In this document: one piece after another, positions 6,789 to 15,950 of the stretch
Numbering within the stretch: the first letter of the stretch is position 1
How the letters are laid out: each line of letters starts with the position of its first letter
Assembly (NCBI GenBank): GCA_905207905.1
Contig: CAJLNC010000023.1
Span: 1 to 31,164, forward strand
DNA from: an uncultured Lachnospiraceae bacterium
GTDB taxonomy: Bacteria; Bacillota_A; Clostridia; Lachnospirales; Lachnospiraceae
Direction: 5' to 3'
Length of the DNA stretch: 31,164 nucleotides
Notes under the pieces: model-generated
Told to the model about the DNA's origin: nothing
The model's input: the letters and a program-made list of their open reading frames with translations, nothing else
The model's database searches: none
Program-made: the position numbers and the translations under genes

Positions 6789-9695
6789 ATGAATTTTGGA
6801 AAATCAAGCATTTCAAAGAAAATGACCCCCAACACCGGGAAAAAAGTAACAAAAAAAATTAAATTTACCTTTTTCCGGCTGATTCTTATAGCCTTGCTGG
6901 TTCTGATTCTTTCCGGTGGAATCTTTGGATATACCGCCATCCACAGGCTGATTCTGGAAGCGCCGGATATTACCAATATGTCCGTGACGCCCACAGAAGC
7001 TGCCACCTACATTTATAATCAGGAGGGAAAACGGGTACAAAAGCTGACGCTGCCGGAATCCAACCGGGATCTGGTGACCCTGGACCGCATCCCTGAAAAT
7101 CTGCAGCATGCGGTGGTAGCCATTGAAGATGAGCGGTTTTATGAACATCCTGGAATCGACGTAAAGGGCATTATCCGCGCCTTTTTTATCGGTATCCGCT
7201 CCGGTCATTTCTCAGAAGGTGCCAGCACCATCACTCAGCAGCTTTTGAAAAACAGCGTATTCCCGGACTGGGTCAATGAGGTGACCTTTCGTGACCGGCT
7301 TACCCGTAAGATTCAGGAGCAGTATCTGGCTTTAAAATTGGAAAAGCAGATTTCCAAAGACCAGATTCTGGAGGATTACTTAAACACTATCAATCTGGGA
7401 GCCGGTTGCTATGGAGTCCAGGCTGCCGCCTACCGGTATTTTGGAAAGGACGTCTCAGAGCTTACGCTCTCAGAGAGTACCGTGATCGCCGGGATTCCCC
7501 AGAATCCCACTGCCTTCAACCCCATCCTCTATCCGGAAAAAAACGCCAAACGCCGCCAGACAGTACTGGATAAAATGCTGGAACAGGGATATATTTCCCA
7601 GGAAGAATACAATGAGGCTCTGGGCGATGATGTATACTCCAGGATCCACTCCAATGAGGAAGTTACCGACAGCACTTCCTCTGTATACACCTATTATCAG
7701 GACGCCATGATTGATCAGGTCATGGAAGATCTGATGACGGAAAAAGGCTACACCTACAAGCAGGCCTACAAAGCAGTCTATACCGGAGGGCTCAGGATCT
7801 TTTCTGCCCAGGACGATGCCATTCAGCAGATCTGCGATGAAGAATTTGCCAATCCCGCCAATTTCCCTGAGGGCACAGAGGTTGGGATTGATTATGCCCT
7901 GAGCATTGAAGATTCAGAGGGAACCGTTACCCACTATGGAAATGACGAATTAAAAACTTATGTCCGAAAAACCTCTGATCCTTCCTTTGATCTGATGTAC
8001 GCCACCAGAGAGGAGGCTCTGGCCAGCGTGGAAGGCTTTAAGGCCACTGTCCTCTCCTCCAAGGACAAACTGCTGGGAGAGCGGGTCACCATCACCCCAC
8101 AGCCCCAGGCCTCTGTAGTGATCATTGACCAGTCCACCGGATATATCAAAGCCATTGTAGGCGGCCGGGGACAGAAAGATGCCAGCCTTACCTTAAACCG
8201 GGCCTCCTACACAAAGCGGCAGCCTGGCTCCACCTTTAAGATTCTTACCGCCTATGCCCCTGCTCTGGATGCAGCAGGAAAAACACTGGCCACCACTTAT
8301 GAAAATGAAGAATATTTCTATGAGGACGGCACAAAGGTGAGCAACTGGGATCTGAACAATTATACCGGCCCCACCACCATCCGGGATGCGATCACTCGCT
8401 CTGTCAATGTGGTGGCCGTCAAATGCATCACTGAGATCACACCCAGACTTGGATATGAATATGCAAAAGCAATGGGAATCACCAGTCTGGTGGAAAGCTA
8501 TGACAATGGAACCGAAGTTCTCACAGACATTATCCAGCCTCTTGCTTTAGGCGGAATCACCCAGGGCGTCACCAACCTGGAACTGTGCGGAGCCTACGCT
8601 TCCATCGCCAATCTGGGCCAGTACATCAAACCCAAATTTTACACCCAGGTGTTGGATCACTACGGAAATGTGGTGTTGGACAACTCGATCCCGCCTTCTT
8701 ATACCGCCATGAAATCCAGCACCGCCTATCTGCTTACCGACGCCATGAAGGATGTGGTAAGCAGTCCCAACGGAACCGCCTATGGCTCTATCAACTTAGG
8801 CTATATGCCTGTGGCCGGAAAAACGGGAACCACCTCCAGCTACAAGGATATCTGGTTTGCCGGCTTCACGCCGTACTACACCTGTTCTGTCTGGGGCGGT
8901 TATGACAACAATGAAAATCTTCCGGACGGCAGCATTTATCATACCTACAGCAAAGTGCTCTGGAATTCCATCATGTCCAGGATCCATGCCAGCCTTCCGG
9001 TAACCAGTTTTGCCGCACCTGACAATGTGGTGTCTGTGAACATCTGCAAAAATTCCGGAATGGCAGCCATTCCTGGGGTCTGCGACAGCTATGAGGAAAA
9101 ATTTGCCGCAGGCACCCAGCCTTTCCAGTACTGCAGCGTCCATGGCAGCGGTTCTGCGGTGACGGATCCTGGCACTGCCGAAAACGGTTCCGACCTGGCT
9201 CCCGGCGCGATCACCATCTTCGATGAAGATCAAACCACCCTGTATCCTGACCTTATGGAGGATCTGGATCTTGGTCAGGGAGAGCACTCCGGCCAGCCGG
9301 AAGTTCCTGAAAACGGAGCGAATGAAAACAGCCCCCAAGAGGGGGCCGACAACACTGCAGATGAGAATAACGGAACGCTCCTGCCAGAAGAAAACTCTCC
9401 GGATGGCTCCATCACCATCCTTCCCGGAAACGATGCAGCCGCCGGACAGACCTCCGGGGATAGCGGTGCTTCCGGCAATGGAAGCTCTGACAGCGGAAGC
9501 GATCCTTCCGGCAGCGCTTCCCAGGGTTCTCAGGAATATATTGAAGACTTCCCCATCACCATAACAGACAGCACCGCCGATTACGGCGCTGCTGCCTCGG
9601 AACCAAAGGAAATCCAGGCGCCTTCCTCCCAGGATACCCTGTCCTTTGCCACAGATCAGCTTCTGCGGGAACAATTAGAACAGATGGCCGGATAA
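6789..9695 (+). CDS. Class A penicillin-binding protein (transglycosylase/transpeptidase, PBP1A type)
   Basis: 968 aa, at the long end for the family. A short cytoplasmic tail and membrane anchor (about 29-51) precede the glycosyltransferase-51 domain, with EDERFYEHPG (catalytic E113) and GASTITQQLLKN. The transpeptidase domain follows with the nucleophile S481 in STFK, SVN at 538-540 and KTGTT at 678. Together they polymerise glycan strands and cross-link peptides on the outer face of the membrane. After about residue 790 comes a low-complexity tail rich in Glu, Asn, Gly, Ser and Asp (for example GDSGASGNGSSDSGSDPSGS). Such tails are common in clostridial PBP1A and may span the wall. The gene appears monocistronic, with convergent neighbours downstream. 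Confidence 0.95.
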   Translation: MNFGKSSISKKMTPNTGKKVTKKIKFTFFRLILIALLVLILSGGIFGYTAIHRLILEAPDITNMSVTPTEAATYIYNQEGKRVQKLTLPESNRDLVTLDRIPENLQHAVVAIEDERFYEHPGIDVKGIIRAFFIGIRSGHFSEGASTITQQLLKNSVFPDWVNEVTFRDRLTRKIQEQYLALKLEKQISKDQILEDYLNTINLGAGCYGVQAAAYRYFGKDVSELTLSESTVIAGIPQNPTAFNPILYPEKNAKRRQTVLDKMLEQGYISQEEYNEALGDDVYSRIHSNEEVTDSTSSVYTYYQDAMIDQVMEDLMTEKGYTYKQAYKAVYTGGLRIFSAQDDAIQQICDEEFANPANFPEGTEVGIDYALSIEDSEGTVTHYGNDELKTYVRKTSDPSFDLMYATREEALASVEGFKATVLSSKDKLLGERVTITPQPQASVVIIDQSTGYIKAIVGGRGQKDASLTLNRASYTKRQPGSTFKILTAYAPALDAAGKTLATTYENEEYFYEDGTKVSNWDLNNYTGPTTIRDAITRSVNVVAVKCITEITPRLGYEYAKAMGITSLVESYDNGTEVLTDIIQPLALGGITQGVTNLELCGAYASIANLGQYIKPKFYTQVLDHYGNVVLDNSIPPSYTAMKSSTAYLLTDAMKDVVSSPNGTAYGSINLGYMPVAGKTGTTSSYKDIWFAGFTPYYTCSVWGGYDNNENLPDGSIYHTYSKVLWNSIMSRIHASLPVTSFAAPDNVVSVNICKNSGMAAIPGVCDSYEEKFAAGTQPFQYCSVHGSGSAVTDPGTAENGSDLAPGAITIFDEDQTTLYPDLMEDLDLGQGEHSGQPEVPENGANENSPQEGADNTADENNGTLLPEENSPDGSITILPGNDAAAGQTSGDSGASGNGSSDSGSDPSGSASQGSQEYIEDFPITITDSTADYGAAASEPKEIQAPSSQDTLSFATDQLLREQLEQMAG

Positions 9696-9744
9696 AATTC
9701 CCAAAGACCTTTTTCTGCTCCCATCCTGAGGCTTCGCCGCGATG

Positions 9745-9804
9745 CTTTCCACCTTTACTCATCTCCTGCCATGGATCTTTCCATTTACTCGTCTCCCGCC
9801 ATGG
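9745..9804. repeat. Imperfect tandem duplication of the ATPase gene's 3' end
   Basis: Copy 1 (9745-9774) and copy 2 (9777-9804) are near-identical. On the minus strand both read ATGGC(G/A)GGAGA(C/T)GAGTAA, so the last codons MAGDE plus stop occur twice, about 30 bases apart. The first stop met by the ribosome, at 9785-9787, ends the ATPase; the second copy is untranslated. Confidence 0.85.
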
Positions 9805-11422
9805 CGCTGCGGATTTTGCTTAGCTTCTGCCGAATATCCGCCTGCTGATCTTCAAAAAGTAAAGATTTATTATACCGATAATATCTTGGGCATTCGTTTT
9901 CCTTCAAAAACCACACCCCATAGTGGCTGACAGAAAGCTCTGTGATAAATACCACCATTTCCTGGCTCTCGCCGAAGGCTGCCTCCATAAAATCAAAGGC
10001 CGCCTCCAACTGGCTGAGAGCCTTTTGCGTATCTGTCTCCAGCGCCTCCCTCTCTTTTGCAAATTCCTGTCTTAAAAGCTCAAAGGCCTGATCTTCCTGA
10101 GCCTCTCTGTGCTCTGCCAGCAGTCTTTCATATCCCTCCACCGTCTGAAACAGTTTCCGGTACTGACGCTTCAATTCTTTCTCATTCTGTCCCGCTTCCG
10201 CCCTGCGTTTTACGTCCCGCCGCTCCTTCTCCAGAAGCTGATGAAGACTCTGTTCCGGGCTCAGACCCATTGCGCTGCCGCCAGGCCTTCCAGCTTCTTC
10301 TCTGAACATCTCCTCCGGGGCTGTGGCAAAAGAGCTTTCCTGCGTCTCTTTCCCGGACTGCCCCCCACTGGAAGCCCCCATCTCCAGCCGGTTTTTAAAG
10401 CACTTCAGCAACTGAAAAAGCCTGTCCACATAAGCGTCCTGTTCATAATTGTCTCGAAAATTCTCTGCCAGTCTTGCCAGCAGCAGTCCCACCACCTTCA
10501 ACCGCTCGTCAAAGGGAGCAAACTTCAGCTTATTCAGGGTTCCCGGACGGATCGTTCCCCGTAAGATCTCATCTACCTGGTAATCAGTCTGATATTTATA
10601 ATACAGCTCCAGATAATTGGCAAAGTCCTTAGCCACCTTAGGATGCTGCAGATACTGAATCATCACCTGCTGATCCATGGAAAATCCCAGCTTCTCATAG
10701 GCAAAAATCATCTCCGAGAGATCCTGCCATCCTCTGGCCGTAACAAACTGTTTTCCATCCACAGTAGTCTCCATGCGGTAAAAATTTTCTTTATGGATAT
10801 CCAGATAAGAGATCACGCTTCCATGAATTCCCACTTCATAAGCATACTCTTTCCAAACTCCAAAATCCGCCTCCACATTGATCACCTTTACCCGGTCCAG
10901 AGTCACCACATCAAAATCCCGGACAGATTTGTTGTACTCCGGTGGATTGCCTGCTGCCACAATGATCCAGCCGGAGGGCACCTGCTGATTGCCAAAGCTC
11001 TTACACTGAAGAAACTGCAGCATCGTGGGAGCCAGCGTCTCTGACACACAGTTAATCTCATCAATAAAAAGAATGCCCTCCCGCTTTCCGGAAGCCTCCA
11101 TTTTGTCATACACGGAGGCAATAATTTCGCTCATAGTGTATTCTGTCACAGAGCGTTTCCGCCCTGCGTACTCCTTTTCCCGGATGAAGGGCAGGCCAAT
11201 AGCGCTCTGTCTGGTATGGTGAGTGATGGTATAGGACACCAGAGCCAGATCACACTCTCCTGCGATCTGTTCCATGATCTGCGTTTTCCCGATTCCCGGA
11301 GGTCCCATCAGCAAAATCGGCCGCTGACGGACAGCAGGAATCTGATACTCTCCAAACTCATCCTTCTGCAAATAGGCTGCAATGGAATTTTTTATTTCCT
11401 GTTTTGCACGCTTAATATTCAT
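9785..11422 (-). CDS. MoxR-type AAA+ ATPase
   Basis: 545 aa. Walker A GPPGIGKT is at 40-47, Walker B ILFIDEIN with D121/E122, and sensor-1 VAAGNPPEYNKS near 155-166. This fits MoxR/RavA-like AAA+ proteins, hexameric chaperone-like ATPases that act with VWA-domain partners on metal-cofactor or stress targets. After the AAA+ core, a segment to about 360 is followed by a charged coiled coil (about 385-490), with KERRDVKRRAEAGQNEKELK. A C-terminal domain of about 60 residues (VVFITELSVSHYGVWFLKE) ends the protein. AAGGAA lies 8 bases before the ATG at 11422. The gene follows the VWA gene by 117 bases and is probably its operon partner. The target is unknown. Confidence 0.87.
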   Translation of the reverse strand: MNIKRAKQEIKNSIAAYLQKDEFGEYQIPAVRQRPILLMGPPGIGKTQIMEQIAGECDLALVSYTITHHTRQSAIGLPFIREKEYAGRKRSVTEYTMSEIIASVYDKMEASGKREGILFIDEINCVSETLAPTMLQFLQCKSFGNQQVPSGWIIVAAGNPPEYNKSVRDFDVVTLDRVKVINVEADFGVWKEYAYEVGIHGSVISYLDIHKENFYRMETTVDGKQFVTARGWQDLSEMIFAYEKLGFSMDQQVMIQYLQHPKVAKDFANYLELYYKYQTDYQVDEILRGTIRPGTLNKLKFAPFDERLKVVGLLLARLAENFRDNYEQDAYVDRLFQLLKCFKNRLEMGASSGGQSGKETQESSFATAPEEMFREEAGRPGGSAMGLSPEQSLHQLLEKERRDVKRRAEAGQNEKELKRQYRKLFQTVEGYERLLAEHREAQEDQAFELLRQEFAKEREALETDTQKALSQLEAAFDFMEAAFGESQEMVVFITELSVSHYGVWFLKENECPRYYRYNKSLLFEDQQADIRQKLSKIRSAMAGDE

Positions 11423-11539
11423 ACTGTTTTCCTTTCTGCTCTTCTCTTTGTCTCATTTTTCTATTTTTTAACTCTTCCGGCTGCCCATACACAGACTTCT
11501 GCTTTTCTCTTCCCACTCATAGAAGCCCTGCTCCTTTGC

Positions 11540-12919
11540 TTACAGCTGCTTTGGTATCTCCTCGCCCCAGATAAACTCTTTGGTAAGATCCAATCCCTTC
11601 TCCTCCTCCAGATCCTCCTTCCGGATCACCAGCTTGATAGCCCAGGGCGGAACCTGGGCATCGCTGTAATCCTCCTCCATAAACACAAAGGCAGTATCAT
11701 AGACAGGCTTTTTCCCCGGGTAGGTACCGTAACCGTCTGTGAAATAAATCATCCCTTTTAAGTTCTGAAATTCTCCCCGGCGAATCAATTCCTCAACATA
11801 AGTAAAGGCCGGCCGAAAATCTGTGCCCCCATTTCCTCTGAGTGTAAAATGTCTCATATATTCTTCCAGTTCCTCTCTGGAAGTAATCTTCTCATCCCCC
11901 TGAATCCTCTCATCACACTGCAGGATCCTGATATTGACCTTTTTTAAATAAGTTTCCGTTTCTGTCAGTACCGAATAGGTCTGCTGCAAAAAGGTCTGCA
12001 CCAGCTCCCCGCTGCAGGACATGGACACGTCAATCACAATGACAAATTCCTGGATCCTGTGAACCTCCCGGTATTCCTGAGGCTCAATCAGAGGCATATT
12101 TCCATACAGAGACAGACCATAGCTGTAAAATACATAGTCAAACGTGTCTGGATCTACCTGCATCTCCTCCCGCATCACTGCAAATTTCCTCAGAAATCCT
12201 TTATAATCATATCTCTGACGGTTTTCCACCTGTATCTGCTCCAGGAGATCCCCAACGCCCTGGGATGCTTCCTTGGAGAAAGTCTCCAGTTCCGTGCGGG
12301 TCTTATCGCTGATATCCTGCCACCTGTTCTGAAGCATTTCCATCTGAGGAGAGGGAGGATGCCCCGGCGGCTCCGCCTTCGGCCAGAGGCTGTGATCATC
12401 CAGACAAAATTCTTCCCTCAGCCGGCAGATCTCATAGGGAGACAGCCTCCGCCTCTCCAGCACCCGGTAGATTCCCTCTGCCGTAAACACCTTCAGCTCT
12501 TTTTTCAGGCTGTCATACCAGTTTCTGCGAAATCGGCTCACCCCCATGCGGATGCTGCGGTTGTTCATGGTATCAATCAGCCCCTCCACCGCCAGGTCGC
12601 AGGCGATTCTCCAAAGAGGGCCGCGTCCTTTTTCTTCTTTCAAAATATGGCGGAACAGGCAATGATACACAGTATGCAGATACACCCGATTCACCAGTCT
12701 CCGATCCCGCTCATACAGATCTGCCAGGAGCTTTGGGTGAACAAACAGGGACTGTCCATCCGTTCCGATCCCCAAAAACTCTGTGGTCACCTGAAAACGC
12801 AGGCCGCTTAAAGCCAGATCTAAAAAACGCATATTCAGATACAATTCATTTCTGGAATTATTTAAAATTTGCAGGCTCACTGCCTGAAACTGCTCTGTGA
12901 TCTGCTCCGAACCATCCAT
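11540..12919 (-). CDS. VWA-like protein with DUF2201 N-terminal putative metallopeptidase domain
   Basis: 459 aa from the ATG at 12919, which has AAAGGAGA 6-7 bases upstream; an ATG at 12940 lacks a comparable site. The N-terminal half matches DUF2201, a predicted zincin-like fold. Its helix reads LHTVYHCLFRH (H82, H86, H91), but the Glu normally following the first His is Thr, so peptidase activity is doubtful. The C-terminal half is a VWA-like domain with the MIDAS motif DVSMS (D297), a GGTDF element that can supply the Thr, and IYFTDGYG. Such proteins are usually coupled to MoxR ATPases, and the MoxR gene is next downstream. I infer a metal-dependent adaptor that links the ATPase to its client. 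Confidence 0.85.
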   Translation of the reverse strand: MDGSEQITEQFQAVSLQILNNSRNELYLNMRFLDLALSGLRFQVTTEFLGIGTDGQSLFVHPKLLADLYERDRRLVNRVYLHTVYHCLFRHILKEEKGRGPLWRIACDLAVEGLIDTMNNRSIRMGVSRFRRNWYDSLKKELKVFTAEGIYRVLERRRLSPYEICRLREEFCLDDHSLWPKAEPPGHPPSPQMEMLQNRWQDISDKTRTELETFSKEASQGVGDLLEQIQVENRQRYDYKGFLRKFAVMREEMQVDPDTFDYVFYSYGLSLYGNMPLIEPQEYREVHRIQEFVIVIDVSMSCSGELVQTFLQQTYSVLTETETYLKKVNIRILQCDERIQGDEKITSREELEEYMRHFTLRGNGGTDFRPAFTYVEELIRRGEFQNLKGMIYFTDGYGTYPGKKPVYDTAFVFMEEDYSDAQVPPWAIKLVIRKEDLEEEKGLDLTKEFIWGEEIPKQL

Positions 12920-13283
12920 ACCCGCTCTCCTTTTGCGCATTCTCGCCCTGCTGCCTTACCTGATTCTTCCCTACGGAACACGCCCTCCAGGCCTTCCTTC
13001 CCGGCTGCGCTCTCCAAATTCCCCTTCCGGCCGCCCTTTTCCCTCTTTTTTTGCCTACTTTTCCTTTTTCGGCTCTCTGCCCCCTATTATACGTTTTTGC
13101 CTTGTAAAAATCCACTGGTTTTCCATAAGATTTTCGTGCTATAATAAGGAAATGCTGGCCGCTGCTCAGAGCCCGACCGCAAAATATCTGCACTTTATCC
13201 GCACGTACATCTGCAAAAAAAGCGGTTCATAACAGTTGGCTCCTATTTTGCCCAGCGATCTCATACATTCAGGAGGTAGACCC
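12920..13283. promoter_or_regulatory. Divergent intergenic region with two face-to-face promoters
   Basis: This 364-base gap has no credible gene. Facing left, TATAAT (complement of 13086-13091) lies 17 bases from a weak TGGATT (complement of 13109-13114) and would give a purine-rich leader of about 160 bases before the VWA gene. Facing right, an extended -10 (TGCTATAAT, ending at 13145) would drive the M18 aminopeptidase, without a clear -35. The ribosome binding site for the latter is AGGAGG at 13271-13276. Confidence 0.55.
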
Positions 13284-14597
13284 ATGTTTGAAAAAACTAC
13301 TCAGAATCTTATTGATTTTATTGCCAAAAGCCCCAGCTGTTACCATGTGACTGCAAATTTTTCTTCTATGCTTAAAGAGCAGGGCTTTGAAAAACTGCTG
13401 GAAACAAAACCCTGGAATCTGACCCGGGGCGGCAAATATTTTGTTGTCCGTTCCGATTCTTCTATCATTGCCTTTCAGATACCTAACGAGGACTTTGATA
13501 ATTTTCAGATCACAGCCGCCCACAGCGACTCCCCCACCTTTAAGATCAAAGAAAAGGAAGAACTGCTGGTAGACGGCCACTACGTGGAATTAAATGCTGA
13601 ACGCTACGGAAGCATGATCTGCGCCCCCTGGTTTGACCGGCCTTTGTCCATTGCCGGTAAAGCAGTGGTTCGAAGGGGAAATGCCTTTGAAACCCGTCTG
13701 GTAAATATTGACCGGGATCTGGTGATGATCCCAAACGTTGCCATTCATATGAACCGCGAGATCAATGAAGGCTATACTTACCGGGCCCAGAAAGATATGA
13801 TTCCTCTCTTTGGAGATGAGACTGCAAAGGGCGCTTTTCCCAAACTGATTGCAGATACCTTGGATACCCCGGAAGAGGATGTGCTTGGCATGGATCTGTT
13901 TTTATATAACCGTACTCCCGCCTCCATCTGGGGAGCCCACCGGGAATTTTTCTCCAGTCCCCGGCTGGATGATCTCCAGTGCGCCTATGCCTGCATGAAC
14001 GGCTTCCTGCAGGGAGACAATCGAAAGAGCGTTTCTGTCTGCTGTGTGTTCGACAATGAGGAGGTAGGAAGCACCACCAAGCAGGGCGCAGATTCCACCT
14101 TCCTTCAGGATGTTTTGGAACGGATCTGCAGCTGCCTTGGACGTAGCCAGGAAGAATACAAAATGGCCGTTGCCTCCAGTTTTATGCTCTCTGCAGACAA
14201 CGCCCATGCCGTTCACCCTCATCACCTGGACAAGGCGGATCCCACCAACCGTCCCTACCTGAATCACGGGCCGGTGATCAAATTCAATGCCAACCAGAAA
14301 TACACCACTGATTCTGTATCCGCTGCCCTTTTCAAAGGCATCTGTCAGAAAGCTCAGGTACCGTTCCAGACTTATGTCAATCACTCCGACCTTCCGGGAG
14401 GCTCCACTCTTGGCAATATTGCCAATACCCATGTTTCTATGAACACCGTGGACATCGGCCTTCCTCAGCTTGCCATGCACTCCCCCTACGAAACTGCAGG
14501 CGTAAAAGATACCTGGTATCTGATCCAGGCAGCGAAAGCCTTTTACAGCACGCACATCCGCCAAAGGCAAGACGGCAGCTATGAACTGGAAGATTAA
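13284..14597 (+). CDS. M18-family metallo-aminopeptidase
   Basis: 437 aa from the ATG at 13284; AGGAGG is 7 bases upstream, and a longer in-frame start at 13236 has none. M18 enzymes are cytoplasmic dodecameric, dinuclear-metal aminopeptidases that trim peptides, with preference for acidic or neutral N-terminal residues depending on the member. Expected metal-site and catalytic residues are visible: H80 and D82 in AAHSDSP, the DNEEVGS motif with E259/E260, D305 in SADNAHAVHP and H399 in LAMHSPYE. The family-specific LPGGSTLGNI and DDLQCAY elements are intact. Length is normal. The gene stands alone, with its own promoter; only a weak terminator hairpin (AGCC/GGCT near 14622-14636) follows. 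Confidence 0.93.
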   Translation: MFEKTTQNLIDFIAKSPSCYHVTANFSSMLKEQGFEKLLETKPWNLTRGGKYFVVRSDSSIIAFQIPNEDFDNFQITAAHSDSPTFKIKEKEELLVDGHYVELNAERYGSMICAPWFDRPLSIAGKAVVRRGNAFETRLVNIDRDLVMIPNVAIHMNREINEGYTYRAQKDMIPLFGDETAKGAFPKLIADTLDTPEEDVLGMDLFLYNRTPASIWGAHREFFSSPRLDDLQCAYACMNGFLQGDNRKSVSVCCVFDNEEVGSTTKQGADSTFLQDVLERICSCLGRSQEEYKMAVASSFMLSADNAHAVHPHHLDKADPTNRPYLNHGPVIKFNANQKYTTDSVSAALFKGICQKAQVPFQTYVNHSDLPGGSTLGNIANTHVSMNTVDIGLPQLAMHSPYETAGVKDTWYLIQAAKAFYSTHIRQRQDGSYELED

Positions 14598-14646
14598 ACG
14601 GAAAAAGGAGATGCGCCCCAAATAGCCTTCCCGGGCTTTTGGATCA

Positions 14647-15687
14647 CTAAAACTCATATTTTTTCTTTTTCTCCGGTGGAAAATATTTATGGCGGTACTC
14701 CATCAGGTAGCTGACGGCCTCCGGCCGTCCAGCCCTGGAGGCTGCCTCCAGGAAAACTTCCAGGATCTCTTTTGTAAAATACTCCTGGCTTCCTAAAAGC
14801 CGCAGCAAATTCATCTCATCCTCTTCCATCAGTTTCCGGGCAACGCTTTTGTGCTCCTTTTGCAGCCATTGCAGATACCTCTTCCGATTTTCTTCCGTAA
14901 GCTCCATAGGTGCGCAAAGTCTGTTCAAACTGAGCTTTAACAGGGTTGGAACAAATTCCTGCACCGTCGCCAGAGCAAACAGGCTGTCATACTGGCGGAA
15001 ATCAATTTTTCGGTTCTGAAAACACTGGCGGTATTTGTATCCCATGCCATGGTAAGCGATCTCAATGATCCGGGCAGGCGTATTTTCAATGGACTCCTCA
15101 TAATATTCCGGATATGTCAGCCGCACCAGGAGTTCCCCCTTCTCATTCTCCACAGACATCTCAATCTCATAGCTTAACTCCGCCACCACATCCTTTACAC
15201 ATTCCGGAATAGTTTCCTCCTTTGTAAAAAAACAGATCTCCTGAATATGGTTGCAGGCCACAAAAGCCCCGCCCCCCAGACGTTTTAAACTTCCCGGGAT
15301 CACCAGGCGCTTCAGGCTGCGGCAGCCATAAAATCCGTAATCTCCGATTACCTCCACCCCCTGGGGCAATAGGATCTCCGAGATCTTTTCTCCAGCCAAA
15401 GCAGGATAGACCTGCAGCTTTTCTTCCTGTTCCGGCTCGTTTATCACGCGCTGCCAGCTTTCCGCATCTTCCTCCTGGCTTCTTATCATGCGCTGACGGC
15501 GGCAGGCCCTGTAAAGTTCCTGATGCGGATACCTGAGTGAGGCCTCCGGCGCAAAGCAATGGTCTGCCAGCTCTGTCACAGGCAGACCTTCAATCTCCCC
15601 TGGCAGTTCCAGCACAGAGCCCTCCCCATAACAACGGTAAATCACAATGTTCCCGCTTTTTATAAAATAATCAATTCGTTCAATCAT
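14647..15687 (-). CDS. BspA-type leucine-rich-repeat protein with C-terminal helical domain
   Basis: 346 aa from the ATG at 15687 (AGAGAGGA about 5 bases upstream). The frame is open back to 15948, but upstream codons look non-coding and lack a ribosome binding site. The N-terminal part has LRR_5/BspA-like units: YRCYGEGSVLELPGEIEGLP, ILLPQGVEVIGDYGFYGCR, LKRLVIPGSLKRLGGGAFVAC. A charged insertion (about 60-90) splits the repeats. The C-terminal third is helical and weakly ankyrin-like (LLRLLGSQEYFTKEILEVFL, ASRAGRPEAVSYLME), ending KKKKYEF. No signal peptide is present, so unlike surface BspA proteins it should be cytoplasmic. I infer a binding or scaffold role; no ligand is evident. Confidence 0.78.
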   Translation of the reverse strand: MIERIDYFIKSGNIVIYRCYGEGSVLELPGEIEGLPVTELADHCFAPEASLRYPHQELYRACRRQRMIRSQEEDAESWQRVINEPEQEEKLQVYPALAGEKISEILLPQGVEVIGDYGFYGCRSLKRLVIPGSLKRLGGGAFVACNHIQEICFFTKEETIPECVKDVVAELSYEIEMSVENEKGELLVRLTYPEYYEESIENTPARIIEIAYHGMGYKYRQCFQNRKIDFRQYDSLFALATVQEFVPTLLKLSLNRLCAPMELTEENRKRYLQWLQKEHKSVARKLMEEDEMNLLRLLGSQEYFTKEILEVFLEAASRAGRPEAVSYLMEYRHKYFPPEKKKKYEF

Positions 15688-15876
15688 AAAATCCTCTCTT
15701 TTCTCTCCAAACCGCTCTTTTGCCTTTTCTTCCATTCCTGGGCGACAACCGCATTGCTCTATTTTATCTGTCTCTGTTTTTAACTGCGCTTCTTTTCGCC
15801 CGCTCCCTTTCCGGTTTTTCGCTCTTCTCATTCTATCCCCGCCGGTTGCTAAAAGCAAGGGCGAACTCAATTCTCC

Positions 15877-15905
15877 TGGCATGCCCGGAAAAATTATGGT
15901 ATACT
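15877..15905 (+). promoter_or_regulatory. Probable promoter of the first guanine deaminase gene
   Basis: TATACT at 15900-15905, preceded by TGG (extended -10), lies 17 bases after TGGCAT at 15877-15882. The start codon at 15951 follows AAGGAG by about 8 bases. No purine-riboswitch-like leader fits into the 40 or so bases between. Confidence 0.5.
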
Positions 15906-15950
15906 GTTCAAAAACAACGAGCAGTGCGAAACCATCGAAAGGAGCCAACT

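Noticed and set aside
8796..9674. A 292-codon open frame on the minus strand inside the class A PBP gene
   Set aside because: It is antisense to a strongly supported PBP gene, has no ribosome binding site and no recognisable domain; it is a by-product of codon bias.
11461..11520. A 19-codon ORF between the VWA and ATPase genes with AAAGGAG about 10 bases upstream
   Set aside because: Spacing is long and the peptide (MSGKRKAEVCVWAAGRVKK) has no recognisable feature; chance is as likely as a coupling peptide.
12059..12811. A 250-codon open frame on the plus strand inside the VWA/DUF2201 gene
   Set aside because: Fully antisense to a gene with clear MIDAS and DUF2201 motifs, and rich in His/Leu/Pro as expected for a shadow frame.
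14598..14646. Strong terminator between the M18 aminopeptidase and LRR genes
   Set aside because: Only a 4-bp stem (AGCC/GGCT) with a short T run is visible; too weak to list as a separate feature.
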